Source: Candidatus Limnocylindria bacterium
Lineage (GTDB): Bacteria > Chloroflexota > Limnocylindria > P2-11E
Assembly: GCA_036523395.1 (NCBI GenBank)
Contig: DATDEH010000113.1
Coordinates: 1-34,206 of the forward strand
Length of the DNA stretch: 34,206 bases
Direction of reading: 5' to 3'
The notes below the pieces were generated by a model. That model ran no database searches and had not been told where the DNA came from. It saw only the letters and a program-made list of their open reading frames with translations. This document shows positions 29,159 through 34,206 of this stretch, in pieces; positions within the stretch are counted from its first letter, which is position 1; each line of letters begins with the position of its first letter. Made by a program: the position numbers and the translations under genes.

Positions 29159-31255
29159 GTGGGGAAGAGGTCGTTCGCCTGGATCACCTTCGGCGCACTC
29201 CTTATCGCCGCGTTCGCGCCGATCGATAGCGGTCCCACGAGCGCGGCCGCGCGCGCAAGCGCCGGGTTCGATGCGGCAGGGGCCCGCGCGAGCGCGGTCG
29301 CACGTGGCGAGTCAGTTGGGGCGACCGCCGATCCATCGGTTGCGATCGAGACGAACTCCACCGTTTCGTACATCGGTTACCCGAGCGGACCTGCGAGTCC
29401 CGGCGAGACGGTCACGATCCCGGTCGCTCTGCGCAATCGCGATGTCGTTACGTGGGCCGCCTCGGGCGAGCAGGCCGTGAAGCTTTCGTATCACCTCTAC
29501 GACTCCACCGGGCGCGTCGTCGCGTGGGATGGTCTGCGTTCGGTCCTGACCGAAGACCTTCCCTCGGGCGGCGCCGACGTGATCCCGATGACCCTGGCCG
29601 CTCCGGCGCTCACCGGGACATACACGGTCAAGCCCGACCTGGTGCGCGACGGACGCGGCTGGTTCTCATCGGGCGGCGCCGCGCCTGGGTCATTCGCGCT
29701 CAAGGTCACGACCGATCTCGACGCGGGTTACGGCACAACGACCACGCCCGAGGCGATCGTCCCCGGTGGCGTGGTACCCATCGAGGTGCACGTGACGAAC
29801 ACGGGCCTGAGGAGCTGGTCCGCCGGCGGCGACGCTCCGATCCGTCTCGGCTATCACTGGCTCGATGGGAATGGCAAGGCCGTGGTGTGGGATGGCGCGC
29901 GTCTTCCCCTCGCGCGTGATGTCGCGCCGGGCCGGGATGCCGCGTTCAGCGTCGATGTGCGCGCCCCAGATCGCGAGGGTGACTACGTGCTCGTGTGGGA
30001 CATGGTCCAGGACGGCGGCATCGGCTGGTTCTCCGGGCACGCGGTCCCAGCGAAGCGCGAGGTCATCGCGGTAGGGGACGGCGTCACGTTCTACGGAAAG
30101 GGCTGGGGCCACGGCATCGGGCTCTCGCAGTGGGGCGCACAGGGGTGGGCCGAGGGCGCGGTCGGGCCACGCCTCACGGGCGAACAGATCGTCGCGAAGT
30201 ATTTCCCCGGAACGCGCCTCGCCACCCAGCCGATGACACACCCATTCCGCGTGCTGCTTTCCGCTCCTTCAACAGGGTGCGTCGGGCGGACGATCGCGAA
30301 CGTCGCGCGCATGCAATCCCAAGGCGGCATGCGCCTGGTCAACAGCGCGGATCCGACTGTCGTCTACATCGAGACGGCGCCGGATCAGCCGCTCCGATTC
30401 TGGAACGATGGCGGCTCACTCGTCGTGCGCGATGAGTGGTCGCGCGCGGTCGTCTTCTTCGGCGCCGACACGCTCATGCTCATGCCAAGGCAGTTCTGGG
30501 ATCCGATCTACATCGATCAGAAGGGTCTCGGGTACCGCGGCAATCTCCAGGTCGGTCTGCGTGAGGAAGGCAACCTTCGCGTCGTGAACTTCGTGTCGTC
30601 CGACGACTACATGCGCGGCGCGCTTCCCGGGGAGATGCCGTCGCACTGGGAGTTCGAGGCGCTGCGCGCCCAGGCGATCGCCGCGCGCACGTATGCCGCG
30701 TGGCGGCAGTCGACCGCGGGCGATCGGACCTGGGATGTGCGTGACGACACCGCGGACCAGTGCTACGGCGGCGACGGCTTCGAGAGCGCGCGAACGAGCG
30801 CGGCGGTGGACGCGACCGCGTCGCTCATCCTCACCTACGACGGAAAGCCGATCCGAGCGCTGTACTCATCGGCGAGTGGCGGCATCAGTGAGAACGTCGG
30901 CTGCGTCCTCGACGCGCAGAAGGTCGACGGCACGTGGCAGTGCACCCAGGGTTGGCCCTACCTGCAGGTCACGGAGGACCCGGCCGAGGCCGCCGCGTAC
31001 GACAAGCGAGGTGGGATGCCACACACCCTCTGGGCGCAGCACTTCAGCGGTGCCGAGATCCGTAAACAGATCATCGAGGACTACGGCGTGGACATCGGCC
31101 GCTTCGTTTCGATCGAGTTCAACGAGAGTCCCGGCGGTCGTCCCATCTCCGTGCTTGTGCGCGGCACCTCTGCCGACGTCGACCTGAAGGGTGATCGCTT
31201 CCTGCGCACGACTCTCGGTCTGAAGAGCACGCTGGTCCACACGACACCTTTCTAG
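29159..31255 (+). CDS. SpoIID/LytB-domain cell-wall protein
   Basis: Exported protein of about 698 residues starting at GTG 29159, with a membrane/signal helix (FAWITFGALLIAAFAPI) followed by two Ig-like repeats of about 105 residues, each ending in an aromatic GW motif (DGRGWFSSGG and GGIGWFSGHA) and sharing YHxxDxxGxxVxWDGxR. The C-terminal half is a SpoIID/LytB domain: GWGHGIGLSQWGAQGWA, LPGEMPSHWEFEALRAQAIA (containing the likely catalytic glutamate), ARTYAAW and a paired cysteine region (DQCYGG and GCVLDA). SpoIID proteins are lytic transglycosylases that remodel peptidoglycan; in non-spore-formers they serve growth or division. Role here inferred from family only. Confidence 0.9.
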   Translation: MGKRSFAWITFGALLIAAFAPIDSGPTSAAARASAGFDAAGARASAVARGESVGATADPSVAIETNSTVSYIGYPSGPASPGETVTIPVALRNRDVVTWAASGEQAVKLSYHLYDSTGRVVAWDGLRSVLTEDLPSGGADVIPMTLAAPALTGTYTVKPDLVRDGRGWFSSGGAAPGSFALKVTTDLDAGYGTTTTPEAIVPGGVVPIEVHVTNTGLRSWSAGGDAPIRLGYHWLDGNGKAVVWDGARLPLARDVAPGRDAAFSVDVRAPDREGDYVLVWDMVQDGGIGWFSGHAVPAKREVIAVGDGVTFYGKGWGHGIGLSQWGAQGWAEGAVGPRLTGEQIVAKYFPGTRLATQPMTHPFRVLLSAPSTGCVGRTIANVARMQSQGGMRLVNSADPTVVYIETAPDQPLRFWNDGGSLVVRDEWSRAVVFFGADTLMLMPRQFWDPIYIDQKGLGYRGNLQVGLREEGNLRVVNFVSSDDYMRGALPGEMPSHWEFEALRAQAIAARTYAAWRQSTAGDRTWDVRDDTADQCYGGDGFESARTSAAVDATASLILTYDGKPIRALYSSASGGISENVGCVLDAQKVDGTWQCTQGWPYLQVTEDPAEAAAYDKRGGMPHTLWAQHFSGAEIRKQIIEDYGVDIGRFVSIEFNESPGGRPISVLVRGTSADVDLKGDRFLRTTLGLKSTLVHTTPF

Positions 31256-31349
31256 CCGCCGCGCGGCCCCGCGTGCTTGGTTGCCCGCCGAGTTCCTTAA
31301 GAAGTGGCTAAGGATGCAATCCCCGGACCGCATACTCGGTATTAGCCGT

Positions 31350-32264
31350 ATGACGAACTCTGCGCGCCGCGGTCCGGTGCTGGCGCTCGCGACGGCGCTG
31401 GTCTTTGTCGCATGCGGAGCGATCGGTGGTCCGGCGAACGCGACGCTGTGCCCGCCCGCCGCGCTCGAATCGGTGACGGTCGAGGCGAAGGCGATCACTC
31501 CCGTGACGTACGCGGTCCTCATCGATCGCGCCTACACCGGCGATTCGAAGCGGTCGCCGTCCTATCCGTGGCCGCAGCTACCGCGCACCGCCCTCGAGAC
31601 CGTGGCCGCCGCGTTGCCGAAGCTCGACCTGCGGCCAGGTGACGCTCTCGTCGGCGCGTGGATCAGCCACAACTCGAACGACACGAGCGAGATCTTCCTG
31701 CCACTCAGCCAGGTGAAGCGAGCGACGGCTCTGGAGCTACCTGCCGCGCCGGCCGCACCGAAGCTTCCAGTGAACAAGCTCGAGTGCAACGAATACGCGG
31801 CCAACGTGAAGACGTTCAACGAGGCCGCGAGAGCCTGGCGGGCGAAGGTCAACGACCTGCAACAGCGGGCCGCCCTCGAGGATCAGCGGAACGTCGCGTC
31901 CTTCATCACCGCGACGACCGCGGCGATCCGGGGTGCCGCGCCGGCGCAGGACCCAGTCGGGACGGACATCTACGGCAGCCTTGCCGTGGCGTCGGGCGTC
32001 TTCGCGGCGAATCCCGGCACGCACAAGCTCCTTCTGTTCTCGGACATGACAGACACGATCGGCAATCCGGTCCGTCCTGATCTCGCGCAAAGCGAGGTCG
32101 TGGTCGCGCTCTATCACCGCGATGACGCGAGCGATCAGGGCAAAGGACAGAAGGACTGGGAAACGACGTTCAAGGCGCTTGGCGCTCGCGCTCCGGTATT
32201 TCTCGCATGGGCCGCGACCACAGCCGACAAGCTCGCGGAACAGTTGAAGGGAAGTGCGCGATGA
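31350..32264 (+). CDS. Probable lipoprotein with VWA-like domain
   Basis: ATG 31350 opens a 304-residue protein. The signal peptide LALATALVFVAC leads to a cysteine in a lipobox-like FVAC site (the -3 residue F is unusual). The mature part has a strand-turn pattern like a von Willebrand A domain (TYAVLIDRAYTGDS, then GTDIYGSLAVASGVF and HKLLLFSDMTDTIG), but the DxSxS metal motif is degenerate (DRAYTG), so metal binding is doubtful. A helical middle part (residues about 130-190) follows. ATGA overlap with the next membrane protein gene indicates one operon and a likely complex. Confidence 0.7.
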   Translation: MTNSARRGPVLALATALVFVACGAIGGPANATLCPPAALESVTVEAKAITPVTYAVLIDRAYTGDSKRSPSYPWPQLPRTALETVAAALPKLDLRPGDALVGAWISHNSNDTSEIFLPLSQVKRATALELPAAPAAPKLPVNKLECNEYAANVKTFNEAARAWRAKVNDLQQRAALEDQRNVASFITATTAAIRGAAPAQDPVGTDIYGSLAVASGVFAANPGTHKLLLFSDMTDTIGNPVRPDLAQSEVVVALYHRDDASDQGKGQKDWETTFKALGARAPVFLAWAATTADKLAEQLKGSAR

Positions 32265-33703
32265 CGCTCACCCAGATGCTCGACCTGTTGCAGCCGATCC
32301 TCGATCGCTGGCAGCTGGTGCTCCTCGCGCTGGTCCTCGTGACGCTTCTCGGCAACCCCGCTCGCAGTCTCGTCGGCGCGCTGGCTGTCGTGCTGCGCGT
32401 GCCGGCGCAGTTCACTCGGACGGATGTCGAACCCGCGCTGCGGCGTGTCGCGCCATCCGCACCGAGCCGATTCCTCCGGAATCTGCGTGGCTATTTCGGG
32501 CCGGTGCTCGACCGCCCGGCGCGCGCGCTCGGCCGCGCGATCGTCGGGCTCTTCCGGACCGCGACGAACGCGCCGCGCTGGCCGGTCGCGCCGATCACCG
32601 ACGCGATCGTCGGACTCGTGAGTCCGCTCGTGGATCAGGCCGCGACGCACGCCGAGAACGGGAGCGACCGTCTCGCGACGCAGTCACGCTCCGCCGCGTC
32701 CGAGCTGCGCGGACGGTCGGGCCGTTGGGCCGGGTGGCGCGTCATCGGAGGGTTCCTCTTCTTCGCAGGCCTCTGCCTCTTCCTGTACGCGGACGCCTCG
32801 CTGTCGATCGCGAGCCACGAGAAGGCGATCGGGGCGCCGGTCGCGTTCCTTCCGGATTGGTTCAGAGAGGTCACCCTGGCCTACTCGATCGCCTCGTTCG
32901 TCGGGGCGCTGATGCTCGGACTGGTCTTCTTCGATCTCATCGGCATGACGCACCTCGGTCCGTGGGACGACCTCGAGGACCGACCGCGTCTCTGGCTCAC
33001 GCGCATCGCCGCCGCTCTGGCCGTCTCGTTCCTGCTGCTCGCGCTGTTCCTCGCGCTGTGGCGCGCGTCCGTGATCGTGCCGTCGTTCATCTCTCCTGAC
33101 GTCGCCGACAAGCTGCTCGGCATCGCGCTCACCGCGCCGGTCCCGCTCATGCTCCTCGCGACCGCCCTCATCGCGTGGGGTGCGATCGCGATGCCGTGGC
33201 TCGCGTGGATCCTCGGCGTGGGCGCGCTCGCCCTCGCGATGCTGCTCGTCGCCCTCCTCCTGCGGGCCATCAGCCGCGCCCTCCCGCCGGCCGCGGTGTT
33301 GCTCGGCGGACTGCTGCGGATCGTCGGCGTCATCGCGCTTGGTGGCGTGATCGGGTTCCTCGGCCTTGGCGCGATCGCGTACTTCGGAGTGAGCGTCATC
33401 GCCGTCGCCACCGTGCTCGTCCTCGGCGCGGTCGGACTCGCGCTATGGAGCGTCGGATGGGTCCTCGCGGAAACCACGGTCTACGCGGTGCGGCTCATTG
33501 CGCGTCTCACCGACGGCGCGGCGATCGTGCTCCAACGTTCGATCGACCTGCTCATGACCCCGGGGAGGACGGTGTGGAACTGGCTCGCGAGCTTCGATCG
33601 AGCGCGAGCGCTGCGCCTGCAGCCGATCGCACAGCCTGAGTCGCGCGTCATCCGCGTGGCACCCGGCGATGTCGATGCGCTCGAGGAGGCCGCCGCTCGC
33701 TAA
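32261..33703 (+). CDS. Polytopic membrane protein, unknown family
   Basis: A 480-residue protein starting at ATG 32261 with an ATGA overlap to the lipoprotein gene. It has an N-terminal helix (QLVLLALVLVTLLG), a large polar region (about 45-165), and at least eight further hydrophobic segments from residue about 165 to 440, ending with a basic/polar tail (ARALRLQPIAQPES...). No motif for a known transporter or enzyme is visible. The gene arrangement (lipoprotein followed by membrane protein) suggests that they form a membrane-anchored unit. Confidence 0.7.
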   Translation: MTLTQMLDLLQPILDRWQLVLLALVLVTLLGNPARSLVGALAVVLRVPAQFTRTDVEPALRRVAPSAPSRFLRNLRGYFGPVLDRPARALGRAIVGLFRTATNAPRWPVAPITDAIVGLVSPLVDQAATHAENGSDRLATQSRSAASELRGRSGRWAGWRVIGGFLFFAGLCLFLYADASLSIASHEKAIGAPVAFLPDWFREVTLAYSIASFVGALMLGLVFFDLIGMTHLGPWDDLEDRPRLWLTRIAAALAVSFLLLALFLALWRASVIVPSFISPDVADKLLGIALTAPVPLMLLATALIAWGAIAMPWLAWILGVGALALAMLLVALLLRAISRALPPAAVLLGGLLRIVGVIALGGVIGFLGLGAIAYFGVSVIAVATVLVLGAVGLALWSVGWVLAETTVYAVRLIARLTDGAAIVLQRSIDLLMTPGRTVWNWLASFDRARALRLQPIAQPESRVIRVAPGDVDALEEAAAR

Positions 33704-33708
33704 GGCGG

Positions 33709-34206
33709 TCAGGCGTCCTCAGCGAAGCGGGGCGGTATCGCGAACACCGTCGCCACGAGTCCGTAGACCCCGGCGAGTAGCGGCGCGCCCGCCCAGAGCG
33801 ACGTAGACCAGCTGATCCCGCCGCCGAACGCGGCCATGAGCACGAAGTACGCGTAGAGCTGCGTCGCCGGGACGGCGAACGCGATGAGCCAGTAACCCAT
33901 TCGCCCGTCAGGTCCACCCCACGCGCCGCGCCGCACGAGCATCCAGAGTGTCTCGCCCACGATCGCCGCCGCGAGCGCGGCAGGCAGGTAGATCCACAGC
34001 TCGGGCGTTGCGACACAGATCAGCACCGCGGTCCACACGACGATCGTCGCGATCGTTCCTGCCGGAAGTCGGAGGCGTCGCAGGGGAACGGTCACGAACA
34101 GCGCGACGAGGATCCCGTAAAGGATGATCCCCGTCGTGCCCGCGACCTGCGCGGTCATGTCGCTCCATGCACCGATGCCGGCGAATCCGAAGAGATTCCT
34201 TGCCAT
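33709..34206 (-). CDS. Membrane protein, probably cut by the window end
   Basis: A 165-residue stretch with five helices, ending at 33709 with FAEDA. It opens at ATG 34206, exactly at the window edge, so the true start may lie beyond it. No family recognised. It is convergent with the preceding membrane protein gene (stops five bases apart). Confidence 0.6.
   Translation of the reverse strand: MARNLFGFAGIGAWSDMTAQVAGTTGIILYGILVALFVTVPLRRLRLPAGTIATIVVWTAVLICVATPELWIYLPAALAAAIVGETLWMLVRRGAWGGPDGRMGYWLIAFAVPATQLYAYFVLMAAFGGGISWSTSLWAGAPLLAGVYGLVATVFAIPPRFAEDA

Noticed and set aside
1-34206. CRISPR arrays, insertion sequences, prophage, rRNA, toxin-antitoxin pairs
   Set aside because: I looked for regularly spaced repeats, transposase motifs, integrases and rRNA-like stretches and saw none.

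Overview
The window is a piece of a GC-rich bacterial chromosome. It holds about 35 intact or nearly intact genes, two broken genes and one tRNA. Starts are often GTG or TTG, genes are tightly packed, and several genes show a -10-like hexamer directly before the start codon with no Shine-Dalgarno. Those traits, together with the gene content (stand-alone NuoC, SpoIID/LytB protein, DUF4386 and KGG-repeat proteins, LysM-M23 peptidase), suggest a Chloroflexota lineage (Limnocylindria-like) or a neighbouring actinobacterial-type group. This placement is an inference from gene style; no marker gene in the window settles it.

Layout. 1-2.3 kb: an OmpR-type response regulator and its histidine kinase, overlapping the end of a frameshifted DUF5655 gene on the other strand. 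2.3-5.7 kb: an ALDH-superfamily dehydrogenase, a 40-residue membrane protein, an unknown protein, an HNH-like zinc protein, the remnant of a DUF4386 gene and tRNA-Ala(CGC), whose 5' end is fused to a 15-5-15 palindrome. 5.7-11 kb: a cupin gene, then a minus-strand block LysM-M23 peptidase / radical-SAM-like protein / obg / nadD / rsfS. The M23 gene has a strong promoter and a long, possibly structured leader. 11-18.8 kb: a respiratory complex I operon, nuoA-C-H-J-K-L-M-N. It encodes the proton-pumping membrane arm plus NuoA and NuoC but has no nuoB, D, E, F, G or I. 18.8-20.6 kb: two small membrane proteins and an M24 aminopeptidase.

20.6-34.2 kb is rich in envelope proteins: a sortase-fold protein lacking the catalytic cysteine, an RlpA-like double-psi barrel protein, a KGG-repeat stress protein, a zinc-ribbon protein, a LuxR-type HTH protein, an HD hydrolase, an amidase, a six-helix membrane protein, a secreted LmeA-like protein, a beta-propeller/M23 fusion, a SpoIID/LytB protein with two Ig-like repeats, a VWA-like lipoprotein and two large membrane proteins.

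The most notable points are two apparently inactivated enzyme folds (a radical SAM homologue with all three cluster cysteines replaced, and a sortase homologue with Cys replaced by Ser), the split complex I operon, the palindrome covering the tRNA acceptor strand, the leader of the M23 gene, and the repeated leaderless-promoter arrangement. I see no CRISPR array, insertion sequence, rRNA or prophage.
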